The notes: a model not told the origin generated them from the sequence alone. Shown: positions 44,201 through 54,632, counted from the first letter of the stretch. The stretch is DNA of 64,000 nucleotides from Ascarosepion bandense (GCA_037127315.1 JBBBDQ010001688.1:1186501-1250500); one strand, 5' to 3'. Translations and numbers: made by a program.

Positions 44201-45620
44201 TAACATCATCTTCTGTAATTCCAGACCATGTCTGTTCTGGTTTATTTTTCATTCGTTCTATCTCTTGCGCAATCCAATGTACTTCCTTGCTATGTTCTTT
44301 AGGGCAAGCCCATATCTTTTCCCAGAACTGTGTGACTTCTTCCATTCTGGGGGAGACTGTCACTTCAATTCTTTTTTTACCTATTTCCCTGTAAAATCTC
44401 TTTGTATCAGTCTGAAAAATCTTGTTTTGTCTGTAAAATCTTGCTCTTTTCTCATAGCGTCTTATTCTTTGAGCCTTCAGTTGGATTTTTTGCTTTATTT
44501 TTTCTTTATTTGATAAGACTTCATTTTCATTCCTAATGTTATATTTTCTTTCGGCTCTTCTGCTTTTCCTAGTTCTTACATTTATTCCTCTACTCAGTTC
44601 ATCCAGTACTGATATTTCACTTCTAAGTTGTTCGATTTCTTTTTCTATTTTTCTTTTCCAAGGTGGATCTTCATGTCTGCGAGACTGCCTTGTTTTTATT
44701 TTGATATTCAATTTTTTTGTTGCTGCTATTGCTGATGCATATATTACTTCGTTGAGATTTGTATGAGTGTCTTCATCCAGTATTAATTTCAGTGCTGCAT
44801 TGTAGAGTTTAATAGTTCGGAGGTTATGTTTTGTTGGTTGTAATTTTGGAAGCTGTTCTCGTTCCTCCATTGTAATATTTTGTATTTGACTTAGATGGTT
44901 CTTTATTTCTACCTTGGCTTCCTGTATATTGTTCTTATTTTCCGTCAAATAATTATCTTCGATGTGTTCTGAACTCGTTTTATTTTCGTCTTTTAACTGA
45001 CTCAGATCACACCTTTCCAGCACTTTTAAACTTACAGCATTATCTTCGCAGTGATTTGCGTGTTTCACGGTGTCTACATTATGACCTGTGGCTTGTTTGA
45101 TGTTATTACTTTTTATTTCTGATTCTGATTCCGGTTCCTTTTCATATTTTGTTGATTCGTCTCTTCTTGTTACAATTCTTTTAATTTCATTAATTTCAGC
45201 CTCTGTCAGTCGGTTATTACGAATAATGTACCTACGTACATTGGCTAATTTATTTTCGTCAATATACTTTCTATTTGCTTGACCAACTTTTTCACGCCAA
45301 ATGTCATGTTGGCGAGTCATGTTTTTTTGAGGTTTGAGTAACGCTTCATGAAATGAAGTCATAACGACTTTGTACTCCTCACGAGACCATTTTATTTTTT
45401 CTTTCTTTAAATATACGGTTGTAGATCTAGCTGGAGAATTTTCAGGACCATCATTAGGATTATCCTGGTTGTGGGGACCTGAAGATTCATTCTTTGTGTA
45501 GGAGTTTGTTCCTATGGCAGATTTTTCGACCTCAGGTAGGTTCCCTCCTGAAGGACGGGCTCCCTGTTTATCCACTGGAAGAGCCATACTGGACTTTTTA
45601 TTTCTATTTGTATTTTTCAT
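44157..45620 (-). pseudogene. R4-like N-terminal domain (Myb-like) and linker
   Basis: The first ATG is at 45620; the open frame without ATG extends to 45662. It runs nearly 490 codons. A basic Ser/Asn-rich start is followed by a Myb-like segment KIKWSREEYKVVMTSFHEAL (about 45395-45335), a long charged helical linker rich in Lys/Glu, and RRYEKRARFYRQNKIFQTDT then RFYREIG before the RT. The Myb-like part probably binds target DNA. The frame breaks near 44185, just at a FALKK/HNWK junction. Confidence 0.8.
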
Positions 45621-45867
45621 GTTTTTCCCACGAGTGACGCACGGGTCCAAAAGTCCACCCAAAGTTGCCCGGCACGTTGGGTAACGGTCTTTTACAAACA
45701 GGGTCCCGAAGCCTGTAGGGGATCGTTTGTGACCTCATAACGCAGTAGCCATTCACTCCTCGGCACGATTAACACCTTGAGTTGCGGGTTGTTGTTCGGA
45801 GTTTTCCTTCTCCTAAATGGGCTGCCAAGCAACATCTGACATAGACGCGATTGGAATTCAAGGAGAA
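45621..45867 (-). other. R4-like 5' untranslated region
   Basis: Between the ATT tract and the ATG; clearly less AT-rich than the surroundings (GTTGCCCGGCACGTTGGGTA on plus). Confidence 0.6.
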
Positions 45868-45900
<33 letters not shown>

Positions 45901-45965
45901 TCTTAGACTGGCAATGGAAAAAAGTGATATTATGCTTTTATAAACTGTTGTAGATCGTTGCCCAC
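45901..45965. repeat. Right inverted flank of the R4 insertion
   Basis: TCTTAGACTGGCAATGG ... GATATTATGCTTTTATAAA is the inverted counterpart of 41700-41766. The match stops where TGTTGTAG begins (45948). Confidence 0.8.
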
Positions 45966-46335
45966 TTAAATATGGACTCTTCCTACCAGGATATTAACTG
46001 AGAGTTAATCTCTCTCGTGGCTTCAGTTCAGCTTAGTACAGTCTGCCTGTAAGCACTAGTAAGCCAAGCTTATATTTACTCTGTTCTCTTGTATCTATTT
46101 TTGACTTAACCTTACCACCATGTTTCGAGTTATCATTTCGTTGTCCCATCACCGGTCCACATCAACTGGCGACGAGGATTTCGAACATCAAGGAATATCC
46201 TACGTAATAAACCCTGTTAACTCTACCTGGAAAAACCCTCCTCATCAACTGGCGAACAGGCACTTCGAAAAACTAAAAACCAGTTTTCAGATTCACAGCA
46301 ACGAACGAATATTAGAGCTAGCGTACTAACAGCGA
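45948..46335 (+). mobile_element. Possible LTR and leader of an LTR retrotransposon
   Basis: It starts TGTTGTAGATCG and reaches CCACATCA at about 46150, followed at once by ACTGGCGACGAGGATTT, a primer-site-like leader found after LTRs of Ty3/Gypsy-type elements. A short frame (46120-46329) follows without a recognised domain. No second LTR is in the window. Confidence 0.35.
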
Positions 46336-46389
46336 CTGACCAAGTGATAACTCGCCTCACGTTTGACTTGGTTGTAATCTTGTAATTAT

Positions 46390-46391
<2 letters not shown>

Positions 46392-46438
<47 letters not shown>
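46392..46438. repeat. (TA)n microsatellite
   Basis: About 23 units. Confidence 0.95.
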
Positions 46439-46440
<2 letters not shown>

Positions 46441-46569
46441 TATCATTGCAGTCTTACATTTGGTTTTCATCATATACCAATCTCTCGCATATCTGGACCA
46501 ACCTCGTCAAGTGGTAATAAGCGATCCTGATCTGGTTAATCCGAGATCAACAACACAGCGTGGGTGGAA

Positions 46570-46612
46570 TCGGCCAGAAGTCAGGGAGTTTGACTGGATG
46601 CAGCCAGTTGTC

Positions 46613-46668
<56 letters not shown>

Positions 46669-46715
46669 CACGACCACTGGCTGCATCCAGTCAAACTCCC
46701 TGACTTCTGGCCGAT
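46570..46715. repeat. Inverted duplication centred on a TA array
   Basis: Arms 46570-46615 and 46669-46715 (TCGGCCAGAAGTCAGGGAGT ...) are nearly perfect inverted copies of 46 bp around (TA)n. Confidence 0.95.
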
Positions 46716-46834
46716 ATATATATATATACAGCTGCAGAGAGAAATTGAGACCGACAGATAGACAGAGAAAAGATGTTATAGAAGAGTCAAAGCGGTAACT
46801 CACCCAGATTTTTTGTTTTTAACAAGAATAGATC

Positions 46835-47580
46835 TTTATAACTGGTTTCCTGTTTAAGGCTAAGGTTTCTGGACCCTTCTAAAGGATACTTCAACGTTAT
46901 ACTTCTATTTCTACATCTAAACTATGATTATTGTTTTTGACTATTAATTTATTTTTCCTCAGTAGGTGTAGATAAGTTTGATTCTCATCCGTTTTACACT
47001 TTTCCCTGATCTTTTCAAGAAAACTAGAGGTTTATCCCTTGTTTCCTGTTTAGAATTGGGTTGCTGGTCCCTTCTAAAGTCAACTTCAACTTTGTACTCA
47101 TAACGTCTCCATCTAAACTCTAAAATTTTATTCACTAATTAAATCTTGTCCTCTTCAAGTCTATTAATAGCCGTTATCTTTCCTACATATTCCTAAAAAT
47201 GTCACTTTTTTGCCTTTATTACGCTAATCTAACACAACACAGTAACCCTTTACCAAGAGTGTCTCTTGGACCATGTAATAGGTAAACATTATTAAAAATA
47301 TATAACAGTACAATAGAGTGTCATGCTAAATATACCAGAGTGAATCATCTCTATTTTCATCCAATTCCTTTACGAAAAAGTTTTATTCGTTTTTGTAGAC
47401 CAGACGCCCGATCGGATGTTTTGCTAATCAACATAATCTTGACCAATCGACGTCAAGAATTAATCGTTATCTTTCCTGTATAGACAATGAACTTAACATC
47501 TTGCAGTTTCTTAAGCTAATATAACACTACATAGTGAACATCTACCGTGAGTGGCTCTTAGGTCTTATAATGGGTATAAT
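46835..47580 (+). repeat. Dispersed repeat family C, copy 2
   Basis: Three or more diverged units in the same orientation as 16420-16930. GAGGTTTATCCCTTGTTTCC at 47027 is shared exactly with copy 1. Later units end with the GTGAGTGGCTCTTAGG / GAGTGGCTCTTGGGAC type block seen in both. Confidence 0.65.
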
Positions 47581-47766
47581 TAGTATAAAAAAAGAAGAAA
47601 ACAAATGTAAGTGGGAGATGTTATAACTCGTCTCCCTCCTATTCCTCAATATTATCTTTCTTCGGGCAAAGGGTAAATTTAACCTTGTTACACTGCCTAA
47701 CGCGTGAGACTTAAATTCACCGAATGGTAAAAAGCAGAATTCAACAAAACACAATTATAGCATATA
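47581..47766. other. Short spacer
   Basis: No recognised content. Confidence 0.4.
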
Positions 47767-48070
47767 TAGTCATCCGCAGACAGATCTGTTTCGCTGAATC
47801 ACAGCTCATCAGTACGGTTAGACAGCCGATTGCTTTTTACCCAGGATTGAAACCCAACCGAATTGGCGTCAGTCGGCGATACTACCTCTGAGCTACGGGC
47901 GCTCAGTAGAAGGAGGCAGACTTTTTAGCGTATATATTATCATTATACACGCCCAATAGCTGAGAGTGTTCTAATTCATTGCTGAATGAAAGATGCGTAT
48001 ATGCTAGATTAGCTACTGTTTTTCAAAGTCTACCATTCTTCCAGAGTGCTTAATTAGGGTGTGAGAGCGT
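47767..48070 (-). mobile_element. tRNA-like family 2 unit
   Basis: A full unit including the leader up to GTGTGAGAGCGTAAAT, which also ends array position 1 at 37690. It ends in the usual GTCATCCGCAGACAG (plus orientation). Confidence 0.85.
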
Positions 48071-48076
48071 AAATAT

Positions 48077-49237
48077 TAATAGGATATTGAAATTCTGACA
48101 GAGTTTAAAGTTTTAAATTTGATTAATGGAAATGCTGCAGGAAAAGTGGAGAGACTTAATAATGCATTTCTCCATTTAAGGCTTCATCAGATCTAAGACA
48201 AAAGAGAGAAAAGTATGTATGCGCGCACGCGTGTGTGTGTGTGTGTGTTTTAATAAATATTGAAACTTATTACCTTTACCCTAAGTTGGCGTTTCTTGTG
48301 AAAAAAGAACGAGAAAGTGACTTTTGAAAAAGTCGTTAATAAATTTCTTTGTTCAAATCAAAAGTTTTTAAATTTTCTCAGATTTTTCTCGGCTTCGTTA
48401 AGTTCCTCTTTTTGTTATCGGAATGGTTCGAATGTCAGAAAATTACATTGCCTTTTCCAAAATGAATCCAGAAGTAGTTCCTTATGCAATCCTTCAAAAT
48501 CGGGCTGGAAAGTAATTTTTTTTTTTTATCCAAGCGTTTTTCCCTATCGACAATGTGTTATACTTAATAGGATATTGACATCCTGAGTTTAAAGTTTCCA
48601 ATTCGATAAGTGGAAATGTTGCATGAAAACAGAGGAGAACTTTGAAAATACATTTCACAATTTAAGGCTTCATCAGATCTAAAACGAAAGAGTGAAATGT
48701 ATGTGTATATTTGTGTTTGCTTAAAGACAAATAATGAAACTTATTACTTTTACTCTAAGCTGACGTTTCTTAAAAAAAGAATAAAAAGAAGTGACTTTTG
48801 AAATTTTTTTCGATACGGAAAAATGCATGGATAAAATAGAAAAAAACTCTGTCGCTTCCCAACCATTTTTGATGGATTACATCAGGATCCACCTTTGGAT
48901 TAATTTCGGAAATGACGATATTAATTTTTGGCTTTTGAGCCATTTCAATAATGAAAAAGGAATTTAACTTTAAGCCAAAAATAGCTGAGAAAATTTAAAA
49001 ACTTTTGATTTGGACAAAGAAATGTATTAACGATTTTTAAAAGTCACTCTTTTTCATTTATTTTTCATAAAAAATGCCAGCTTGGGGTAAAAGTTTCATT
49101 ATTTATTTAAACAAACACAAATACACGCATATATACTTTTCTCTTTTTCTTCTTAGATCTGATGAAGCCTTAAATGGTGAAATGCATTATTAAATCTCTC
49201 CTGCTTTTCCTGCAACATTTCCATTTATCGAATTTAA

Positions 49238-49250
<13 letters not shown>
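48077..49250. repeat. Three copies of a 3'-end-like repeat, two direct and one inverted
   Basis: Copies at about 48077-48480, 48567-48800 (same orientation) and 48925-49250 (inverted). Each contains AAGGCTTCATCAGATCTAA or its complement and the ACTTATTAC..T.ACTCTAAG block. Read on the strand with CTGATGA the motif has a weak hammerhead look (CTGATGAAGCC...GG.GAAATGC). Outer copies can fold back on each other. Confidence 0.8.

Positions 49251-49283
<33 letters not shown>
49243..49283. repeat. (TA)n microsatellite
   Basis: About 20 units, at the end of the inverted copy. Confidence 0.95.
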
Positions 49284-49286
<3 letters not shown>

Positions 49287-49542
49287 CGGATTTATCTAGC
49301 AGTAAAGCAGCTAAAACACAGGGTTATTTTTTGTGTAAGAATTAGAAAACAGAAATATTGCTAAGGAGTGAGAACAATATATGAGTAACCAGGAAAACAG
49401 TAGCTAACGATTGACATTGCATTTGAATTTTTGAGGATCAAAGTTGATTAGAAATCATGATTAGTGGGAGAAATGAAACTGTTATCTTACAACTAACGGT
49501 TTCATCTAGCCAATTCAACTGTAAATTGATGATACTTTCCCG
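49284..49542. other. No gene recognised
   Basis: Could be decayed Jockey copy D 3' sequence beyond the SINE; no motif read. Confidence 0.35.
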
Positions 49543-49553
49543 CCAATTTAGTC

Positions 49554-49823
49554 AGTCAGTAAAGTGCCATACGTGATACACGCTTGACTGGACATGAGAT
49601 TATCCCGCAGTAGGTTGCCATTGCTTTCTGCTATAAACTGGTTGCCAGCCATAGCTACAGAATCCAATCTGTCCTTTTATTTAACCTATAACTGGAGGGA
49701 AGAGACGGATTAATACCTTTCCCAAGTGCGTAAGTGAATGCAAGGAATTCAACTGAAATTCGAACTCGGCACCCCGATTTGTCGTTCCGAGTCGGTAACC
49801 ACTGCACTGCAACGCACATCCAA
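49554..49823 (-). mobile_element. SINE family 1 copy with an 11-bp target duplication
   Basis: Flanked by GCCAATTTAGT at 49543-49553 and 49824-49834, a perfect 11-bp duplication. The copy has lost the terminal hairpin region by a small deletion. The head boundary is at 49823. Confidence 0.93.
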
Positions 49824-49834
49824 GCCAATTTAGT

Positions 49835-50672
49835 AATGCGCTTAAATTCATAAAACCCGAGTAAATACCATGAAAGTAATTCAAGAAAAGGCAAAGGGAA
49901 GCAACTTTACGGTGGTGAAAAAGTGATTAAAGCCGAGAAGCCAAGTCAGGATCAATATTATTGCTGATTCTTCTTTGGATTTTATCAAGAATCTCGAAAT
50001 ATACAACAGGAGCACCAGATCATATGTTCCAGCGATATTAAAAGCATCGATGGTAGTAAACTCATACACATATAAAATAGATTTTGGAGGGAAAAATTTT
50101 ACAACACAGTGAAAAAGCTTTCTTAGCAGCTGACCTAGGAATGGTTTCAATATGCTCTTTCTACTTTATAATAACCGAGAAAGTTAGCCCGAAAAGGAGC
50201 AACAATTCATTCTCCTGGTGGTTAGCATCAGTCATGCTGATGAAAAGCAGAGAAGGATCTCTCAGATGATTAATTTGTTTTGTTTTCGAGTTGTAAAATT
50301 TACAAGCCATTCTTTACCCTGGTTAACAATTAACTGTAGGCAATTTTTGACATCAGTCGCCAATTTGGCCTTATCGAACTGACCAAACTTACTATCGAGA
50401 CAGGAGTAAATGTTTGTGCTATCAGCATAGATGCCAAGTTGAGAGCTGATATCAACAGAGACGCCGTTAATGAAAATTAAAGCAAAGCTGGAACAAGAAT
50501 AGAACCTTGGGGACGCCTGCATTAGTACAAATTGATCTAGAAGAGTGGCCGTTCAAGATAACTTTGATAAGAAAGACTGAATCAATTCAAAGATTTGTTC
50601 AGAGACACCATAACTGGTAAACATTTACAGAAGATCGGTATTTCAAACCCTGTCGAACACCTACGGAATATT
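49835..50672 (-). pseudogene. Jockey-like RT, copy D, decayed
   Basis: The minus strand reads GVRQGL (from AFDRVW) near 50650, TNAGVPKVLF (from NAGVPQGSI) near 50520, QLGIYADSTNIYSCLDS near 50420 (xxDD reads ADS), and then KFFPPKSILYVYEF. It ends at the SINE and starts abruptly next to the tail of copy E. Confidence 0.8.
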
Positions 50673-50812
50673 TTTTTAGACTCATTTCACCCCATGCAAA
50701 GCAATACTGCCACTGGTGCGCAGGGGATTACAATGAGGGGAAACGGATAGAAAACAGTATAGGTGATGTTGTAGAAAGAGTGTTAGAGAGGTGGGATTCA
50801 CGGAAATAGAAG

Positions 50813-51470
50813 ATGGCACTTGACGTTGTATTTAAACTTTTGGAGATTGTAACTATCAGGGAAGCAAGCATAGGGAAGGGATTACCACACTCGAGAAATG
50901 TGAGGAAAGAAACTGATAGAGTAGAATTGACGGTTGCATTTGCCTATTTTGACGGTAAAACGGTGGGACCTAGGTGCCAATCTAGTTGCACTGATAAACT
51001 GATGAGGGACACAAGGGAATAAAGCTATCAGAGCAAAAGCCGTGAAATTACTTGTAGAAAAAACAGAGGGAAGCCACAGTCCGTCGCTGACAAAGTAATT
51101 GAAGGCGAAAAGCCAAATCGGGATCAGTTACATTGCAGAACCCCCTTTGGATTTTGTCGAAAACCCCCCGAGATGTCCAGCAGGAGAACCTGACTAGATA
51201 TGGCAACAGTATTCAATGCATGGTAGATTTATAAATGTGCAAGGTGAATTTTGACGAGAAAAACTCCCTGGCCAGGTACAGCGATACAATCTTCTTAGTA
51301 GTAGATGTCGTTATTGATTCAAAGCATTCATTCCACTTGAGATAGGTTGAGAGAGTGAGGCCAAAGAGGTGCAGTGCATTGCTTTTGGGGAGACTAGTGT
51401 GACCCATATTAATTGAAGGTAGAAAGTTTCCTATGGTGGTTAAAGGAGAGCAGCTTCGTTTTGGAAACAT
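50813..51470 (-). pseudogene. Copy E C-terminal region and 3' end
   Basis: Contains HTSLPKSNALHLFGLTLSTY and KIVSLYLAREFFSSKFTLHI, then broken pieces of the SRLWNSLP block on to the 3' tail. Frames change more than once. Confidence 0.75.
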
Positions 51471-52087
51471 TTCTTACCCCGACCCATCACAGAGTAGAGG
51501 TTCTTTCCAAAAGCAAAGGCTAGATCTACTTTGTCAGCCAAGGCATATTTCTTATTGAGACGAGAGTAGATGGTGGTGTCACCTGCATAGATGCCAACTT
51601 GAGAACTAACTATATCACGAAGGTTATTAATGAGTATCAGGTAGAGCGTAGGACCAAGAATACAGTCTTGAGGAATGTCTGCGTTCACGTGAAAGGATTT
51701 GGAAGTATGACCTGAACGACTATCATTTTACGATTTGACAAAAACAATTAGATTAAATAGATCAAGCATTATACCATTGCCCTGTAGCTTTTGCAGAAGC
51801 CCAGCATGCCAAACCTCGTCAAACACATTCGAGTTATCTAGGACAACATCCCTGGCTTCGCCGTTCTTATCTAAGGCCTGATATATGTACTCAGTGATAG
51901 TCGTTAGCACATCAGCAGTAGACCTGGCAAAGCGGAGTCCATACTGCTTGTCAAAAAATAATTTCTTGGATGTGCGATGCAGAATCATTTCAGCATTGAT
52001 AATAGGATCGAACACTTTGCCAGAAATCAGTAAGAGGCTAATAGTTCGATAGTTAGAAGGGTCGGATGCATTTCCAGAGTTTTTCAA
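51440..52087 (-). pseudogene. Copy E reverse transcriptase
   Basis: Reads NSGNASDPSNYRTISLLLIS, FFDKQYGLRFARSTADVLTT and VVLDNSNVFDEVWHAGLLQK in one frame (to 51728), then NADIPQDCILGPTLYLILIN and QVGIYAGDTTIYSRLN in another (51688-51440). The catalytic box reads Ala-Gly-Asp, so the first Asp is lost. Confidence 0.85.
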
Positions 52088-52175
52088 GACAGGAACTAAA
52101 GCGGAAGACCTTCAAGAAGGGAAGCAAGAAGCAGCAGGGCAATAGTTATAGAGTTTGGAGAGGACATGAAAGAAT

Positions 52176-52814
52176 TCAGGGGCATACCATCAAATGAGTC
52201 AAATGTGTGGTTGTAAGAGAATTTGCGACCTTGTCCGCTGTGGATACGAGAATCTCAAAATTATTGTGTAGTGGCAGTATCGAAGGTTTGCTGTTGTTTA
52301 GCACACTTTTGCAGATCCGCCAATAGTCCTTGGAGCCAAACCTTTGGGATGCTATACGCTGCTTCATTCTATTAGCAAATAACAGCTTAGCATCATTTAG
52401 TACTGGCTTGCATTCATTGCGAACAAAGATAAAAAGGCGCCTATTATGGTCAAACGCGTCACTCCGGTAAAGCCGGAAGAAGTGGTTCCGGTGAGTGATG
52501 GTGACCGAGCAAGCAGGAAAAAACCAAGGGGAAGAATAAGGCTTGAGTCGGAACTTCCTGGATGAGATGAAAGCATCGATGCCGGCTTTCACCCAAGAAG
52601 AGACCTCGGATAGGGAAATTAAAAATTTTGTTCCGAGGGACACCACAAAGGAAGTCGCGGAATGCCTCCCAATCTGCTCACCGGAAGTTTCTGGAAAGAG
52701 TGAGGAATAGAAGGAAATATTAACGGAAACTACGGAATGATCAGAGTTGCCAAAAGAGCAAAGCTGCATAACATGGCGAAAGTCAGGGATAGAAGTGAAA
52801 CAGAAATCTAACAA
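52176..52814 (-). pseudogene. Copy E endonuclease/linker part
   Basis: A 212-residue frame: MLDFCFTSIPDF, GNSDHSVVSVNISF (the SDH catalytic pair of APE-type endonucleases), SSWVKAGIDAFISSRKFRLK, and FGSKDYWRICKSVLNNSKPS. Same order as copy A. Confidence 0.85.
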
Positions 52815-52823
52815 CGAGTCAGA

Positions 52824-53133
52824 TGTGCGTTGTGGTGCATTGGATATCGGCTCGGAACGAGAAATCGGGGAGCCGAATTCGAATTCCAGCTGAATTCATT
52901 GCATTCACATACGCGCAAATACCCTTGGGAAAGGTATTAATCAGTCTATTCCTTCCAGTTATGGGTTAAATATCAGGACAGATTGGGTTCTATAGCCTTG
53001 GTCGGCAACCAGTCTACCGCAGAAAGCAATGGCAACCTACTGCGGGATAATCTTCTGCCTAGTCGGTCATGTCTCTTTCGAGACATGATCGCCTAAGCGT
53101 GTATCACGTATGGCACTTGACTGACTGACTGAT
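52824..53133 (+). mobile_element. SINE family 1 full copy inside Jockey copy E
   Basis: Head GATGTGCGTTGTGGTGCATT, B-box side GAATTCGAATTCC, the CATGTCTCTTTCGAGACATG hairpin, and a CTGA tail. Plus orientation, opposite to its host element. About 45 bp of Jockey sequence are missing at the junction and no clean target duplication is seen. Confidence 0.92.
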
Positions 53134-53254
53134 ACAGAAATCCACCACTTGCGTAAGAGATTGAGTGATTGAAAAGTTAATGGTATGAGAATCATCAAGA
53201 TCTCTGACAGAGTTTTGCAGCCACTTGGTGTGGTGGACATTAAAGTTTCTGAAC

Positions 53255-53304
<50 letters not shown>

Positions 53305-53640
53305 ACAGATGAGAAGAAATGGCCTTGCCTATATTATTCGATATGCTGTCAAGTACGGAACAATCAGGAGAGGAAGGGGAGCAGTAAAGAATGAAAAAAT
53401 AGCGAACCGAGCTTAGTAGAGAGAGATGGAGACACATGTAGGAATGGTCTGGAGATGCAAGAGAAATATATATATTTCACAGAGAGCTAAGATGTCAGGC
53501 GAGTTTTCGTGGAGGATGGACGTACCACTGCAAAAGTTGGTATGGAAACCACAGACGTTCGAAAAAGAGATGTTGAGGGGTCTAGGTGTTTTTTGTTTAG
53601 CTGTTTTAGTTTTATTTATTTGATTGTGTGTTGTCATGAC
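53067..53640 (-). pseudogene. Copy E endonuclease N-terminal part
   Basis: Reads LNISFSNVCGFHTNF and NSPDILALCEIYIF (the catalytic Glu context of copy A ICETNLD is kept), then LSLLSSVRYFFILYCSPSSP. A TA array has expanded inside it, and Gly-Asp-Phe-Asn is lost between the array and the SINE. Confidence 0.75.
53260..53301. repeat. (TA)n microsatellite inside Jockey copy E
   Basis: About 21 units expanded within former coding sequence. Confidence 0.95.
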
Positions 53641-54140
53641 TAGATATTTTTTGTAAGGAGATGCCTAGAGTAGTAGTATCAGTCGGTCATCAAATACAAC
53701 ATGCGTGGGAAGGGAACTGATGTAGACTGCTGCATAAAATGACCTCAGGTTTGCACACCGGAGGTACCTGCAGGGACATCCATCATGCGCGACATGGTAC
53801 AAGAACTTCGATATTATTCAACTGCTGATCAGAGAGGCCTCTCAAGAAGGTACGCAAGAGTTCGAGCTCCCAATTATCAGTCGGAAGTAACAACCAGGAA
53901 ACTGCCAACCCGATACCCTTAGTATGAAGAGACGTTGCTACAATCTACAGACATAACAACTTGCAGTAGCACCACTATTAAGCCCCGAGAGGAGGAAAGA
54001 AAACTGGGAAACCCTTCATAAATAGGTAACAAGGGATGAGTCTCTACTACTTCTTCAAAAGAAGCGGAAAGAGTATAAATCTTTTATTTAATGCACTATT
54101 ACAGAGTCGCCAGTATTCACAAGAATTAAAGTTTTAGATG
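53641..54140 (-). repeat. Unassigned block with family C scrap
   Basis: On the minus strand 54080-53990 reads GTAGAGACTCATCCCTTGTT like family C. The remainder (53641-53980), less AT-rich than its surroundings, is not recognised. Confidence 0.45.
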
Positions 54141-54362
54141 CAGTACGATACACATATATATATATATATGTGTGTATTTCTGAAAGTTCATTATGTGTCA
54201 CAATACTTCGCTCTTCAGGAACGCAGATAAAACTTATCTTATACATAGCTTATATTGTTAGTAATCTTATCTGAGTTTTGAAGACCCAATTATTGCGTAA
54301 CTGCGTTAATCTTTGATTATCGTGAACTTTCAATAAAAAATGTGCTCGGCTTGATTTACATT

Positions 54363-54365
<3 letters not shown>
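54141..54365. other. No gene recognised
   Basis: A short TA tract at 54151-54169; otherwise nothing. Confidence 0.4.

Positions 54366-54441
<76 letters not shown>
54366..54441. repeat. (TA)n(TG)n array
   Basis: TA at 54366-54398, TG at 54399-54441, immediately before the palindrome. Confidence 0.95.
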
Positions 54442-54446
<5 letters not shown>

Positions 54447-54632
54447 TTAAGACAGACACGCTAATCCATGGTTAAGCTGAAGTATTTGGCCCATTTAAGG
54501 CAAACCATCTTCAGCTTCCGTCTTTATTATGCAGAACATTCTTTACAATAAAGACGGAAGCTGAAGATAGTTTTTCCTGAAATAGGCCCATACTTCTGCT
54601 TAATCATAATAACGTGTCTGCCTTAATTTTTA
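54442..54632. repeat. Palindrome (fold-back), composite unit copy 2
   Basis: Arms of about 90 bp: AAAAATTAAGACAGACACGC at the left mirrors GTGTCTGCCTTAATTTTTA at the right; CAGCTTCCGTCTTTATT mirrors AATAAAGACGGAAGCTG. It aligns with the palindrome at 20412-20627 but the arms have diverged in parallel. Confidence 0.9.

Larger units (their letters stand above)
41767..45900 (-). mobile_element. R4/Dong-like LINE inserted in an (ATT)n microsatellite
   Basis: About 4.1 kb in minus orientation, with (ATT)n tracts at both ends (41766-41779 and 45868-45900). The coding region 41913-45620 has an N-terminal Myb-like domain, a reverse transcriptase, a CCHC knuckle and a C-terminal restriction-like endonuclease. 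Dong and related R4-clade elements are known to insert in (TAA)n repeats; both the architecture and the site fit. Two frameshifts (about 44185 and 43825) and one in-frame TAA (43203-43205) break the frame. A fragment of a relative lies at 11476-11690, also at (AAT)n. Confidence 0.88.
50690..53640 (-). mobile_element. Jockey-like LINE, copy E, near full length but decayed
   Basis: Minus orientation with all parts in order: endonuclease start (53637-53240), endonuclease/linker (52814-52176), RT (52087-51440), C-terminal region (51470-50813) and the structured 3' tail at 50690-50730. A SINE (52824-53133) and a TA array (53260-53301) interrupt the endonuclease region. Several stops and shifts. 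Confidence 0.88.

Noticed and set aside
48184..48210. Hammerhead call for CTGATGAAGCC...GAAATGC
   Set aside because: The closing base pair next to GAAA is missing (A with A) and only two or three weak pairs remain.
52800..53142. ACAGAAATC on both sides of the SINE in Jockey copy E as a target duplication
   Set aside because: Comparison with copy A shows both stretches belong to Jockey sequence at different positions; about 45 bp are missing, so it is not a clean duplication.
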